Positions 50,795 to 61,231 of a stretch of DNA of 64,000 nt are shown here, piece after piece (the first letter of the stretch is position 1; each line of letters begins with the position of its first letter). A program made the translations under genes and the position numbers. Under the pieces are notes generated by a model that was not told the origin of the DNA, did not search any database, and saw only the letters and a list, made by a program, of their open reading frames with translations. Origin of the DNA: JAVJRN01 sp040218415 (GTDB lineage Bacteria; Bacteroidota; Bacteroidia; Cytophagales; Cyclobacteriaceae); contig JAVJRN010000058.1 in the NCBI GenBank assembly GCA_040218415.1, positions 1 through 64,000 of the forward strand, written 5' to 3'.

Positions 50795-51871
50795 ATGCAA
50801 TATGAAATGCCCATGAAGGAAAAAGTAATAATCATCGGAGGTGGTCTAGCTGGACTTACCGTAGCACACGAGTTGAAAAAGCAAGGTGTGAACGCACTTT
50901 TGCTCGAAGCTTGCGATAGACTGGGTGGTAGAATTTTTACAAAAAGAACAGGCGAATTAACGTTCGAACTTGGAGCGACTTGGGTATTTCAAGATGAACA
51001 GCTGAAGGAACTGATCAATGAATTGGGTCTGGATATTTATCCGCAATACCTCTCAGGAGATGCGTTGATCAAGTATGCTCCAACCATGGCACTCCAGCAA
51101 GCCCCAACCGATTCGCTGATGCATGGCGCCATCTATCACAAAATAGCAGGTGGGACGGGCGCGATCATTCAAGCTCTGGCTGATAAGCTCGCCCCGAGTC
51201 GCATTAACCTCAATAGTCAAGTAAAATCTATAACTTATGATGGAGAATCCATCACTTTGAGAACCCAAGACGGCCAGCAATTTGAAACGGAACGACTGGT
51301 TATAGCTGCACCTCCGAAGGTGGTTTCAGAACAGATAGAAATTTCACCAGTCTTGCTGATTGAGAACATCCTCGGGAGCACTCACACTTGGATGGGTGAG
51401 TCCACAAAATTTACCGTAGTATTCGATCAGGGTTTTTGGCGAAAGCAAAAGTTGTCTGGCTTTGTATATTCCAATTATGGCCTGATCAGAGAGATGCAAG
51501 ACCATACTTCGCAAGATGGTAAAACCTTCGCCTTGCTTGGCTTTATGCAACCTTCCGAAGAAGAAAGGCAAGATTTCGCCAAGAGAAAGCAGGCGGTTAT
51601 GGACGAGCTGCAGGAATTGTTTGGCATTCGGAAAGAAAACATCTTGGGCTATGATGATTACCTATGGATGGATCATTTCTCGAATGAGGCTGGGGAAAAT
51701 TACAACTCGGCACTCCTGCCACATCAAAACAATGGTCACGCCGAGTACTTGAAAGCTCACTTTGATGGTCGTCTTGTTTTCGCTGGTGCGGAAACCTCAC
51801 CTGTAAATCCTGGTTATATGGAAGGTGCTGTGCGTTCTGCTCATCATGCGGTTGGGTTGTTATTGGATTAG
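50795..51871 (+). CDS. FAD-dependent amine oxidase/phytoene-desaturase-type flavoprotein
   Basis: A 358-residue flavoenzyme: KVIIIGGGLAGLTVAHELKK (dinucleotide fold), LLEACDRLGGRIFTKR, then ELGATWVF, and at the C-terminus FAGAETSPVNPGYMEGAVRS, the FAD-capping motif of the monoamine-oxidase group. It is shorter than eukaryotic MAOs and resembles the bacterial NAD(P)-binding amine-oxidase proteins whose substrate is unknown. Internal ATGs at 50807 and 50813 are alternative starts closer to the fold. Transcribed divergently from the larger ice-binding gene and isolated from other metabolic genes. Confidence 0.88.
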   Translation: MQYEMPMKEKVIIIGGGLAGLTVAHELKKQGVNALLLEACDRLGGRIFTKRTGELTFELGATWVFQDEQLKELINELGLDIYPQYLSGDALIKYAPTMALQQAPTDSLMHGAIYHKIAGGTGAIIQALADKLAPSRINLNSQVKSITYDGESITLRTQDGQQFETERLVIAAPPKVVSEQIEISPVLLIENILGSTHTWMGESTKFTVVFDQGFWRKQKLSGFVYSNYGLIREMQDHTSQDGKTFALLGFMQPSEEERQDFAKRKQAVMDELQELFGIRKENILGYDDYLWMDHFSNEAGENYNSALLPHQNNGHAEYLKAHFDGRLVFAGAETSPVNPGYMEGAVRSAHHAVGLLLD

Positions 51872-52816
51872 GATTGGGGTGTGTGATTTGAGAAGATCCG
51901 ATTTCGAGTCAGGGATAAGTTGGTGCTTGTTTGAAACGCTCGGCTAGCGCGACTGCAAGCAGGAGAAGTCTCCTTTAACTTAAACAGAAGGGGGATTCTC
52001 ACGTCGTTCGTTCCTCACTCCTCAGAATGACGGAAATAGTTACCGTCACTTCGAAACGGAATGCAATGGAGTGAGAAGTCTCCCGCTCCCCTTTTACCGT
52101 CACTTCGAAACGGAATGCAATGAAGTGAGAAGTCCCCTCAAATGGAAATGGATTTCTCAGTCGTACCTCCTTCTAAATGACGGAAATGGTTAGTCGTCAT
52201 GTCGAACTGAGGCACAAAGGAGACATCCCCCTAAACAGAAGGAGATTTCTCACCCTTCCTGCGGTCGGGTTCGAAATGGCGTGAAGGGTTGAAGTCACTG
52301 CGAAATGGAGTGAAATGGAGTGAGAAGTCTCCCTCTCCCCTTTACCGTCACTTCGAAACGGAATGCAATGAAGTGAGAAGTCCCCTCAAATGGAAAGGGA
52401 TTTCTCAGTCGTACCTCCTTCGAAATGACGGAAATGGTTAGTCGTCATGTCGAACTGAGGCACGAAGGAGACATCCCCCTAAACAGAAGGAGATTTCTCA
52501 CCCTTCCTGCGGACGGGTTCGAAATGGCGTGAAGGGTTGAAGTCACTGTGAAATGGAGTGAGAAGTCCCTCTACCCTTTACCGTCACTTCGAAACGGAAT
52601 GCAATGAAGTGAGAAGTCTCCCGAAATGGAAGGAGATTTCTCAGTCGTACCTCTTTCGAAATGACGGAAATGGTTGGTCGTCATGTCGAACTGAGGCACG
52701 AAGGAGACATCCCCCTAAGCAGATCAGGATTTCTCACCCCTCCTGCGGTCGGGTTCGAAATGAAACTAGAACATTTAAAGTTGACAAACTGCTGAGCCAA
52801 TTTACTCAAACGATTA
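51872..52816. repeat. Dispersed non-coding repeat block (copy 2), partly tandem
   Basis: From about 51955 to 52770 the sequence consists of the same units as at 17.5 kb. A composite unit beginning GTCGAACTGAGGCAC recurs at 52201, 52449 and 52685, a spacing of 248 and 236 bp, so it is a degenerate tandem of nearly three copies. Other units (CACTTCGAAACGGAATGCAA, GAAATGACGGAAATGG) recur three or four times, often inverted with respect to GAGAAGTC/GATTTCTC. Short open frames here are chance. The flanks (51872-51954, 52771-52816) show no feature. Confidence 0.85.
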
Positions 52817-54118
52817 TCAAAAACTCTGCAGCCTTGCTGAAATCTCCGTAAAACTGACACGCAGATGGACATCCGGAATAGTACAATCATCAATAAGATT
52901 TTGCCACCGATTACGTCGTTCAGCACCAACCTCATCAACACTCGCAAGGTTTAACAAATCCTCCAACAAACATCCAAAAGCCCTCACCTCCACGCTTTCA
53001 ATATTACTGGCCAACTCACCATTGACATCATAAAAAGTAGCTGCACCAAAATCACCCAAAAGGCAGTCTGCCGCATTATTCACCAGAATATTATGTGCAT
53101 AAAGATCCCCGTGGTTAATGCCTTTGCTGTGTAATTGCGCACAAACTGAAGCGACACTTTTGGCAATCCTCAACAATTGGCCTTCGCTAAAAGGATGTTG
53201 TACATCAAACACGTCACGGGTGCAGGTTTCCAAACTTGGAGGGCTGCCAAGGTTGGAGAAAGTTGGGGAAATAAGTCTCATGATCAGGCCGCTTTTCCCG
53301 TCAGGATGATCTTTGATCTTCCCTAAAACCTGAATTAAGTTCTCATGAAAACCTGCGGTAATAGATGCTTCCATTTCATCCTCAGGCAAGCCATCACTTG
53401 TGACCGCTCCTTTAAAAACCTTTACCGCCACTTCCTCATTGGCCGAGTTCCAATGTGCCTTCGAAATCAAACCAGAAGCACCCTCTCCTAGCAGCTCTTG
53501 AATGGAAAAATCATTCCATGAAAAGGCTTCAAAATCGGTGTTTGGCACCATGCGATGCGCCGCTGGGTTTCCCCCAAATGCTACCCATGACAATTTTGGC
53601 AACTCAAATAACCACCTTGGAATAGTCTGCAGTTGGTTCGCCGAAATTCTAAGTAATTCCAGATTGACGCAGTTGGCCATTTCTACAGGTAATTCCTCCA
53701 TTTCATTACCGGCCAATGCACATTTTTGAAGAAGTACACAATCGCCAATACTTTTTGGCAGTTTTTCTATCTTATTGTCGGTCAAAACCAGCCACCTTAG
53801 CTTTGGTGGAAATGCATTTTCAGGTATCGTTGAAAGTCGATTTGATTTGAAGCCTATCATGCTCAAAGCAGGACAGGCCGCTAATATCGATGGAAATTTC
53901 TCAAAGTTATTTCGTGCGAAAAATATGATCCTTAGTTTCTTCATTTGAGCTACACCATCGGGCAATGTACTCAGTTGATTATCCGATAAGTCTAGAACCT
54001 CCAGAGTGTCTGCCAGAGACAATATCTCTTCGGGAAACTCTTTTAACCCACAGGCCAATTTTAACGTTTTGGAACCGATGAGTCGCCCAAGTTTTAAATC
54101 TTCTAAAGTATGTGTCAT
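52817..54118 (-). CDS. Leucine-rich-repeat protein kinase
   Basis: A protein of about 433 residues. The N-terminal 200 are LRRs of the LxxLxLxxNxLxxLP type (LEVLDLSDNQLSTLPDGVAQ, LRWLVLTDNKIEKLPKSIGD, LELLRISANQLQTIP). A kinase domain follows: GEGASGLISKAHW (P-loop), VAVKVFKG (Lys), HGDLYAHNILV (catalytic loop; HGD in place of HRD) and GDFGAATFYD. The substrate is unknown. There is no membrane segment, so it acts in the cytoplasm. The ATG at 54118 is preferred: the longer frame to 54139 uses TTG. The P-loop, Lys, catalytic Asp, Asn and DFG are all present, so it should be active. Confidence 0.88.
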   Translation of the reverse strand: MTHTLEDLKLGRLIGSKTLKLACGLKEFPEEILSLADTLEVLDLSDNQLSTLPDGVAQMKKLRIIFFARNNFEKFPSILAACPALSMIGFKSNRLSTIPENAFPPKLRWLVLTDNKIEKLPKSIGDCVLLQKCALAGNEMEELPVEMANCVNLELLRISANQLQTIPRWLFELPKLSWVAFGGNPAAHRMVPNTDFEAFSWNDFSIQELLGEGASGLISKAHWNSANEEVAVKVFKGAVTSDGLPEDEMEASITAGFHENLIQVLGKIKDHPDGKSGLIMRLISPTFSNLGSPPSLETCTRDVFDVQHPFSEGQLLRIAKSVASVCAQLHSKGINHGDLYAHNILVNNAADCLLGDFGAATFYDVNGELASNIESVEVRAFGCLLEDLLNLASVDEVGAERRNRWQNLIDDCTIPDVHLRVSFTEISARLQSF

Positions 54119-54139
54119 GTCTCCATTAAAAGCCGGCAA

Positions 54140-54729
54140 TTTAACGACTATTGCCCTTGATAATCAGTAAAATTCCAGAATAGCTATCCACACCTGATCA
54201 TTATTAAGCATGAAAGTATGTTCAGTTTTAGCATTTTTTGGAGAATACTGAGCGCCAAAGGAAAAATAGCTCGGCCTCAATAACACAACATTAAGTAAGA
54301 TGCAATAGCACCAGAAACACTGCTACACTGCTATGTTTTAGAAGGTTTGAGTAAAAGTATGTCCAAATGGTTGAAATTTGATTTGAAAACTTCCTTTAGG
54401 TCAGGTTTTAAAAGTGCACTTTCATCTATTTTTGATTGATAAGATTCCATATAATTTGGACAAAAAGAGCATAACATCTAGTAACGAAAGTGTAAACCAT
54501 ATCGCATATTCAAATTGCAAATATAACGTTTTTTACAACGGTAAAAATTGATAAGGTTTTTAGGCGCTTTTGACTTAAAAAAGCTTTGCAAAAAAGAAAA
54601 ATAAAAGACTCATCTTAGTCATGAACTAGTCTTCCAACTTTTGTTTTACCGAATTAAACCCTAATTTCCGCTTTGATAGAACAAGTGCTAAATCTTGTAC
54701 TGTTGTGAGTAATGAAGTGTTGATGAAAT
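54140..54729. other. Intergenic region between divergent LRR-kinase and sensor-kinase genes
   Basis: A 590-bp AT-rich divergent gap. A TTTG at 54644 followed about 20 bp later by CCCTAATTTCC resembles a degraded -33/-7 pair toward the sensor kinase, but it is not convincing. No gene or repeat was seen. Confidence 0.4.
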
Positions 54730-57700
54730 ATGACTACAAATCGCTTAGAAAAACTAGAGGCGGCAATTAATTTTGGCTCAGACAAAAGCAATTTTGACTC
54801 GGGTTTAAGCGGCCTTGAAACCCTCGCCAAATTTTTGAGAGAGTTGTTTGAAGTTGATTATATACTAATTGATAAATATTCTGTGGAAAAGCCACATTTC
54901 GCGGAATCCATAGCGATTTACACTTCTAACGGACTGGCTAGCAATATCGTTTATGACTTAGTAGATACCCCCTGCCAAAATGTGATTGGAGCGGATCTAT
55001 GTTCCTATAATGCCAATGTTCAAGAGCTTTTCCCAAAGGATGAATTGTTGACAGAAATGGATGTAAAAAGTTATATCGGCATACCATTATGGGATGGAAA
55101 TAAATCACCGATTGGGCTTATCGCAGTGCTACACAAGGAACAATTGACAGACGTTGTTACCGTTGAATTAGTCTTAAAGACTATTGCCTCTTTTGCAGGG
55201 CGCCTGCTTGAAAGAATCATATATGAAAGCAAGCTAAAAATAAGCGAAGATCGTTTCAACTTGCTGCTACAATCTTCGGAAGATATGATTACCATTCACG
55301 AGCCCAATGGTAGATATCTTTATTACAATGGCCCTTCGCGCTACCCCATTACTCCTGAAGATATTGTAGGAAAAATGCCGAGTGATTTTTTTGATAAGGT
55401 TACCTCTGAAAAACTTCAGTCCACTTTTGAAAAAGTAACGAAAACAGGGAGTAGTGAAACAATCGAGTTGTTTTTTTTATGGCTAGGAACAAAAAGATGG
55501 TTTTCAGAATACATCTACCCGGTAAAAAATGTCAATGGTGAAGTCGTGGAACTTGTCAAAGTATGTAGAGATATACACGATCAAAAAATTGCAGAACAGG
55601 AAATTGAAAGGCAAAATAAAGCTTTGCTGAAAAGTGAAAAACAGCTGCAAGAATCGAATGAAGAATACCAAACACTCAACGAAGAACTTAGACAAACGAA
55701 TGAAGAACTCTTAAGTGCCAAAGAGGAAATTGAGAATAGCGAGGTGAAATTTCGTGCCATATTTGATCATTCTACAGATGCGATTGTGGTTGCCAAAAAA
55801 GGTCTCGGCGTTTATTTTAATCCTGCCTATTTAAAATTATTAGGTTATGAAAATGAAGAGGAGTTAAGGGGGAAAAGTATCACCGAACAAATAGCCGTAA
55901 GTGAAAGAGAAAAGGTTTCCCAATTTATCAAAGAAAGAAGCTTGGGTTATAGTGCTCCCACTACTTATGAGTCAAGAGGCCTTCGTAAAAACGGAGAAGA
56001 ATTTGATTATGAAATCGCCGTAAGTACCTACACACTCACCAATGAAACCTTTACATTCGGCATTATACGAGATATCACCGAACGAAAAGCAATTCTAAAA
56101 GAACTCGAAGATCAAGCCGAAAAGTTAAACGATCTTAACAATGCCTTAAATCAAGCGCAGGAACTAAGCCATGTTGGCAGTTGGGTCGAAAATCTTGAAA
56201 CTCAAACAATAGAGTGGTCCGATGAAACATTCCGTATTTGGGGTTTTGATCCAAAGAAAGGTGCTCCTGACTTTGACTCACTATTGAGCCGAATTCATCC
56301 CGATGATAAAGAATTAGTCCTTCGATCCGTTGACCAGGCAATCAACCAGGGAACACCCTACGATATTGAACATAGAATCTGCCTCCCAACTGGTGAGGAA
56401 AAAATACTCAGAATAAAAGGCCAAACAGTACTTGGGGGTAATGGTCAAGTGATTCGCTTGTCAGGAATGAGTCAAGATATTACCGAACGTAAGCTTGCCG
56501 AGGAGAATTTAAGGATCAACGAATATCGTTTGGCTCTCGCCATTCAAGCCAATGATCAAGGTGTTTGGGATGTAGACTTGAAAGCGAATACTATATTCCT
56601 TACCAAACGTTGCAAGGAGATATTCGGCTATACGGAAGGAGAAATCGGAAACGATTTGGACGTTTGGACCGATCTTGCTCATCCAGAAGATTTACCCTCA
56701 CTCAAAAAAGCGCGTAATTCAGTAATTAATGGCGAAGCTGAGTCATTTTCCAACGAGCATCGAAAATTGTGCAAAGACGGCAGTTGGAAATGGGTGCAAG
56801 TACGCGGAGTAGTAGCTACACGAGATAAGGCAGGCAATGCCCTGCGCATCACAGGTACTTACACTGATATTTCGATCAAGAAGGACCAACAACAAAAAAT
56901 CATTAAAAGTGAAGAACGCCTGAAGGAAGCACAGGCTACCGCCAAAATTGGAAATTTTGAGTTTGTACTTGATACGCACCATTTAACCTGGTCAACTGAG
57001 CTTTATCGTATTTGTGAATTATCAGAGACCATTCCTCCTGAAAAATTATATGAAGCTTACAGAGGGAGTGTCCACCCCGACGATATTCAAGAGCTTGACC
57101 GAGTTATGAATCTCGCCATTGAAAAAGGACTTAGATATGAATATGATCACAGGATAATAGGGAAATATGGCAGAACTAAATATGTACTGGGAATTGGTCA
57201 GCCTATATTCGATGCAAATGGAAAGGTTGTAGGTATTAGAGGAACAGCCCAGGACATCACTCAAAGAAAACTATTTCAACAAGAACTCGATGCTCAAAAT
57301 AAGAAACTGAATGAACTAAACAGAACATTAAATCAGGCGCAGAAATTAAGTAAGGTTGGAAGTTGGCAATGGGACATGACCTCCGATCAGGCCGAATGGT
57401 CGGATGAAATGTATCATATTTATGGCGTATCTAAAGGCGATTTTTATCCGTCCAATGAAAATGTCACAAAAACGGTTTTGCCAGAAGATTTACATAAAGT
57501 CGAGACCGGTATCGGATCACTACTCGCAGGAAAGATCTTTTCCCCTTTTGAATTTAGAATCAGGAGACCATCAGGAGAAATCAGGAACTTGTATATCGTG
57601 GCGCTTGAAAAGGGTACTGCTGGCAGTGAAAATGAACAAATCATATTTGGCGTAACTCAGGATATCACAGACCGAAAAGAGCGTGAGAAGACTTACCATC

Positions 57701-58704
57701 ACTTGGCTCAAATTGCTTCAAATTCCACTGATATGATCTATTTGATCAATACATCCTATCAGTACCTTGCCGCTAATCGATCGTATTTAACCACATTTGG
57801 ATTAAACAGCGAACAATTACTTTCGGAAAATTTATCGGATGTTATGGGGGAGGCGTATTTCAAAAATGTGATCGTTCCTAATGTCAAAAAATGCTTGGAA
57901 GGTGATTTGGTACATTACCAAACTTGGTATGATTTCCCTAAAATCGGAAAGAAGTACATGGACATTAAATACACGAAATATTTAGACAATGAAGGCCTAT
58001 TGTCTGGTGTGGCTATCAATTCTAGAGATATAACCTTTCGAAAACATGCAGAGGATAAAGTAACAAGGTCTCTTGATGAGAAAGAATTATTGTTACGTGA
58101 ACTATACCATCGTACCAAAAACAATATGCAAGTCATTAGTTCGATGCTCTCTATACAATCACTATATACTGACAAAGAAGAGGTAAAGGTGATGCTCGAT
58201 GAGACGAAAAACAGAATAATGGGAATGGCGCTGGTTCATGAAAAGTTATATCAGGCCAATGATTTATCTTGGATAGATTTAAAAGATTATATCACTGACT
58301 TAGTTGAACTATTGAAAGTTAGCTTATTACCAAATAGCTCCAACTTGGAAATAGTGATGCAACTTGAAAATACCCGCACCAATATAGATACTGCCATTCC
58401 ATGCGGGTTAATCATCAACGAATTGTTTACCAACGCCATAAAACATGGCTTTACTGACCGAGAAAAAGGGGTTATCACCATAGGACTCTTCAACAATAAA
58501 GAGAACGAAATTTGCATTTCAGTTACTGACGATGGTGTCGGAATGCCAGCAGATTTTGATGTTAGAAATAGTAATTCCTACGGCCTTGCCGCCGTAGTTA
58601 TGCTATCGGAACATCAACTTGGAGGATCTCTAACATTAGAGACTACAAACGGAACGGAGTTCACCGTAAAATTCAAAGAAATAGTCCACGCAGACAGAGT
58701 TTAA
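54730..58704 (+). CDS. Large cytoplasmic multi-PAS sensor histidine kinase (HisKA_2)
   Basis: A 1324-residue kinase without membrane segments. A GAF-like domain fills about 20-160. Then seven PAS/PAC domains follow (starts near residues 172, 338, 465, 590, 725, 870 and 1000), with a coiled coil near 285-340 between the first two. HisKA_2 has His1127 in LYHRTKNNMQVI, and the HATPase_c domain has CGLIINELFTNAIKHGF and DDGVGMP. Three PAC ends share the D-I-T-x-R-K signature. The many PAS domains suggest integration of several redox, light or small-molecule cues. Its partner receiver starts 4 bp downstream. Confidence 0.92.
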   Translation: MTTNRLEKLEAAINFGSDKSNFDSGLSGLETLAKFLRELFEVDYILIDKYSVEKPHFAESIAIYTSNGLASNIVYDLVDTPCQNVIGADLCSYNANVQELFPKDELLTEMDVKSYIGIPLWDGNKSPIGLIAVLHKEQLTDVVTVELVLKTIASFAGRLLERIIYESKLKISEDRFNLLLQSSEDMITIHEPNGRYLYYNGPSRYPITPEDIVGKMPSDFFDKVTSEKLQSTFEKVTKTGSSETIELFFLWLGTKRWFSEYIYPVKNVNGEVVELVKVCRDIHDQKIAEQEIERQNKALLKSEKQLQESNEEYQTLNEELRQTNEELLSAKEEIENSEVKFRAIFDHSTDAIVVAKKGLGVYFNPAYLKLLGYENEEELRGKSITEQIAVSEREKVSQFIKERSLGYSAPTTYESRGLRKNGEEFDYEIAVSTYTLTNETFTFGIIRDITERKAILKELEDQAEKLNDLNNALNQAQELSHVGSWVENLETQTIEWSDETFRIWGFDPKKGAPDFDSLLSRIHPDDKELVLRSVDQAINQGTPYDIEHRICLPTGEEKILRIKGQTVLGGNGQVIRLSGMSQDITERKLAEENLRINEYRLALAIQANDQGVWDVDLKANTIFLTKRCKEIFGYTEGEIGNDLDVWTDLAHPEDLPSLKKARNSVINGEAESFSNEHRKLCKDGSWKWVQVRGVVATRDKAGNALRITGTYTDISIKKDQQQKIIKSEERLKEAQATAKIGNFEFVLDTHHLTWSTELYRICELSETIPPEKLYEAYRGSVHPDDIQELDRVMNLAIEKGLRYEYDHRIIGKYGRTKYVLGIGQPIFDANGKVVGIRGTAQDITQRKLFQQELDAQNKKLNELNRTLNQAQKLSKVGSWQWDMTSDQAEWSDEMYHIYGVSKGDFYPSNENVTKTVLPEDLHKVETGIGSLLAGKIFSPFEFRIRRPSGEIRNLYIVALEKGTAGSENEQIIFGVTQDITDRKEREKTYHHLAQIASNSTDMIYLINTSYQYLAANRSYLTTFGLNSEQLLSENLSDVMGEAYFKNVIVPNVKKCLEGDLVHYQTWYDFPKIGKKYMDIKYTKYLDNEGLLSGVAINSRDITFRKHAEDKVTRSLDEKELLLRELYHRTKNNMQVISSMLSIQSLYTDKEEVKVMLDETKNRIMGMALVHEKLYQANDLSWIDLKDYITDLVELLKVSLLPNSSNLEIVMQLENTRTNIDTAIPCGLIINELFTNAIKHGFTDREKGVITIGLFNNKENEICISVTDDGVGMPADFDVRNSNSYGLAAVVMLSEHQLGGSLTLETTNGTEFTVKFKEIVHADRV

Positions 58705-58708
58705 TATT

Positions 58709-59080
58709 ATGCCTGAAAAGAAAAAAGTACTAATCGTAGAGGATGAAGCCATTAATGCCATGTTTCTGAAGATCATGGTTTCGAAATGTGGCTATGAAGT
58801 AACCGGAACCGCAGCTACTGGCGATGTAGCGATTGCAAGTGTTGAAGGTAATTCTCCTGATCTTATTTTAATGGACATCACGCTCAGAAATTCGATTGAC
58901 GGAATCCAAGTAGCAAATATTCTGAGAGAAAAACATAATTTTCCGATCATTTTCATCTCGGGCTATGATGACAAAGAGACCCTGAACCGTATAAGCCTAA
59001 TTTCTAATACTTGGAAATTATCAAAACCAATAGTGGAAAATGAGCTTACCAATTTGATTGACGAAGTACTTTTAAATTGA
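58709..59080 (+). CDS. Single-domain response regulator
   Basis: A 123-residue CheY-like receiver with acidic pair Glu11-Asp12, phospho-acceptor Asp56 (LILMDITL) and the conserved Lys in KLSKPI. No output domain. It follows the multi-PAS kinase by 4 bp and is its obvious partner; it would pass phosphate on or act by protein binding. Confidence 0.92.
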   Translation: MPEKKKVLIVEDEAINAMFLKIMVSKCGYEVTGTAATGDVAIASVEGNSPDLILMDITLRNSIDGIQVANILREKHNFPIIFISGYDDKETLNRISLISNTWKLSKPIVENELTNLIDEVLLN

Positions 59081-59218
59081 ACGGAGGTTTAACACTTACC
59101 AGTAAGTGAAAGCTCCGCTCAATCCGTTTATAAATTAGCCTTTAACCTTCAAGACCATTTTAGATGGTGTCATCCATTCACTCTTCAATAAAGTGGTGAA
59201 TAGGCTTTAGTACAGAAA

Positions 59219-60580
59219 CTATCTCACGACTCTTTCCGGGAAAACCACCACCGATTCGTTTCCACTTTTATCAACTGTAGCCACTCCGAAATAGTAATTA
59301 TCTATGACTATTCCCTCCAAAGTAAACTTATTTACCTTCCCTACATATCGGGAGAAGTCCCAAGTAGGAGAAGTAGTCAGTCGCCAATAGATCTTATAAC
59401 CTGCGATATTGTCATCCTTTTGCTCGTCCCATTCCAAGATGGCTGAAGGAGCTACAACTCCTCCGATACCTACATTTTTTGGTGCAGGTGGCGCCCATGC
59501 AAGCCCTGCCAATGAAATAGCATTCACAGCAGTGAGCTTTTTAGCATAGTCAAAATTCACTCCTGCCAAAACATCGCCATATTCAATGCCATCTTCCACT
59601 CTGATATCTTGATGCTGTCTATTGTAATTTTCATGTGCCTCCATGATTCTGATTCCCGCAAAGCCTAAGTCATTAAATGGCTTATGATGACCGCCTCGCC
59701 CAAACCTGTCCAGTCTGTAAATCATCATTGGGTTCATTTCTGGCATATAAGTAGTCACCTGATTGTGAACATACCTTGCCAACTGTCGCGAAATTCCGTC
59801 GACTTCTCCTCCATAATATCTCCGTCGGTTTCGTTCACGTTCTGTTTCGGTGGGAGGAACAGGCTCAGAAAATATTCTAAAAGTCCTATTGTCGATAACC
59901 CCATCAACGCCTTCAATATTCCCAATCATGTCATTATTTAAGATACCTACAATATTCCAACCTTTTTCTTTTGCATACTGCGCCAATCCTGCTCCGCCAA
60001 AAAGTCCTTGCTCCTCTCCAGACAGTCCCACATAGATGATACTGTGTTTAAACTTGTACTTAGAAAGTACTCGGGCAGCTTCCATTGTTCCTGCCATCCC
60101 TGATGCGTTATCATTAGCACCCGGAGCATCTACCTCATAGTCCATGGTATTGCTTGCACGTGAATCAATATCTCCTGACATAATTAAATAACTATTGGGG
60201 TAATCCGTCCCTTTTTGAACCGCGACAACATTTACCACCCAAGCATCTTTGGGTACCCGATTGTTTCCTTCTTTGGTCACAAAATCTTTTTGATAAAAAA
60301 CATCGAGACAATTGCCACAAGCCTTTGATGTTTTGTCAAATTCTGACTTGATCCATCTTCTTGCCGCGCCTATTCCGCGCGTTGTAGATACTGTATCGGA
60401 AAAGGTGTTGCGTGTACTAAAGTTGGCCAGTTTGGTAATATCATTTTCCAACCTTTCGGCAGAAACTGCTTCGACAATATCATAAATTCTTTGATCGGTC
60501 TGAGGGGGAGTTGTTTGCTGCGCTGATAACTTAAATAATGCAATCACACCTATCAGTGCAAATATGAATCTAACTTTCAT
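59219..60580 (-). CDS. Secreted M28-family zinc peptidase with C-terminal fibronectin-III-like domain
   Basis: A 453-residue protein with a signal peptide (MKVRFIFALIGVIALFKLSA, cut before QQ). Peptidase motifs: SGDIDSRAS (metal Asp; the usual His of this motif is Asp), GANDNASGMAG (bridging Asp), SGEEQGLFGG (catalytic Glu pair), NNDMIGN (metal Asp) and EAHENYNRQHQ (His). About residues 365-453 form a fibronectin-III-like domain (GVVAPSAILEWDEQKDDNIA, YKIYWR). Aminopeptidase activity is likely, but the His to Asp change leaves metal use uncertain. It lies convergent to the response regulator and apart from other proteases. Confidence 0.88.
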   Translation of the reverse strand: MKVRFIFALIGVIALFKLSAQQTTPPQTDQRIYDIVEAVSAERLENDITKLANFSTRNTFSDTVSTTRGIGAARRWIKSEFDKTSKACGNCLDVFYQKDFVTKEGNNRVPKDAWVVNVVAVQKGTDYPNSYLIMSGDIDSRASNTMDYEVDAPGANDNASGMAGTMEAARVLSKYKFKHSIIYVGLSGEEQGLFGGAGLAQYAKEKGWNIVGILNNDMIGNIEGVDGVIDNRTFRIFSEPVPPTETERERNRRRYYGGEVDGISRQLARYVHNQVTTYMPEMNPMMIYRLDRFGRGGHHKPFNDLGFAGIRIMEAHENYNRQHQDIRVEDGIEYGDVLAGVNFDYAKKLTAVNAISLAGLAWAPPAPKNVGIGGVVAPSAILEWDEQKDDNIAGYKIYWRLTTSPTWDFSRYVGKVNKFTLEGIVIDNYYFGVATVDKSGNESVVVFPERVVR

Positions 60581-61231
60581 AGGGTCTTTTTTTTACTAAA
60601 ATATACAATTTGATTAGCAAAAACCGAGGAACAGCAAAAGGACAGATTATTCTGAATGATACAAAAGGCTATACCATTATCCATAAGACAAGCGTTACAA
60701 ACTACGTTTAAAACACCGCCTAATGAAATATTAAAAATATAAAGTATTGATTACCAGCTATTTTATAAAAATTTAGACTTAGCCTTAGAACTATAGTAAA
60801 TTATGAAAGTGTCCGACAATTAAACTGACTAATGATACGGACGCATATAATCAATAGCACGAATGATGAGAAGTGAAAATGAGGTCGATGGATCCTTTAA
60901 AAGACCAATTTACTTAACTGAAATTAACTAATACTCAGTCGATTCTTACAAGGCAATAAAAAATAATGAACCTAAAAATTCGACGGAAAGATTTCAAATT
61001 ATGTCTAAACATAAAGTAAAAACAATAAACAAGAATCTTTCGTTTGGATTTCACTGTGACAATATTTTATATTTGACGTTCTAGTCGTTTGACTAAGAAT
61101 AAGTAATGAGCTATGGTAATAAGCGGATCACGTTCTCAGCCTTATAATTATCATTTGCTAACTTCTTATGCAAAAACTATCAATATTAGGCCTGAAAGTT
61201 CTTATCAACAACACAATGTTATGGGTCTATC
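60581..61231. other. Divergent intergenic region, with the promoter noted separately
   Basis: A 651-bp AT-rich stretch between the M28 peptidase and the membrane sensor kinase. Apart from the candidate promoter at 61043-61075, I see no gene, repeat or terminator. Confidence 0.45.
61043..61075 (+). promoter_or_regulatory. Candidate promoter of the membrane sensor kinase
   Basis: TTTG at 61043-61046 and TATATTTG at 61068-61075 match the -33 and -7 elements of Bacteroidota sigma-ABfr promoters, with a 21-bp spacer. The start codon lies about 157 bp downstream, leaving a long leader. Confidence 0.5.

Noticed and set aside
52558..52851. A 97-codon plus-strand frame at the end of the second repeat block
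   Set aside because: It consists mostly of the same repeat units and overlaps the 3' end of the LRR-kinase gene on the other strand.
59094..59110. Hairpin CACTTACCAGTAAGTG after the first response regulator as a terminator
   Set aside because: The stem is good but there is no T-run on either strand, so I did not list it.
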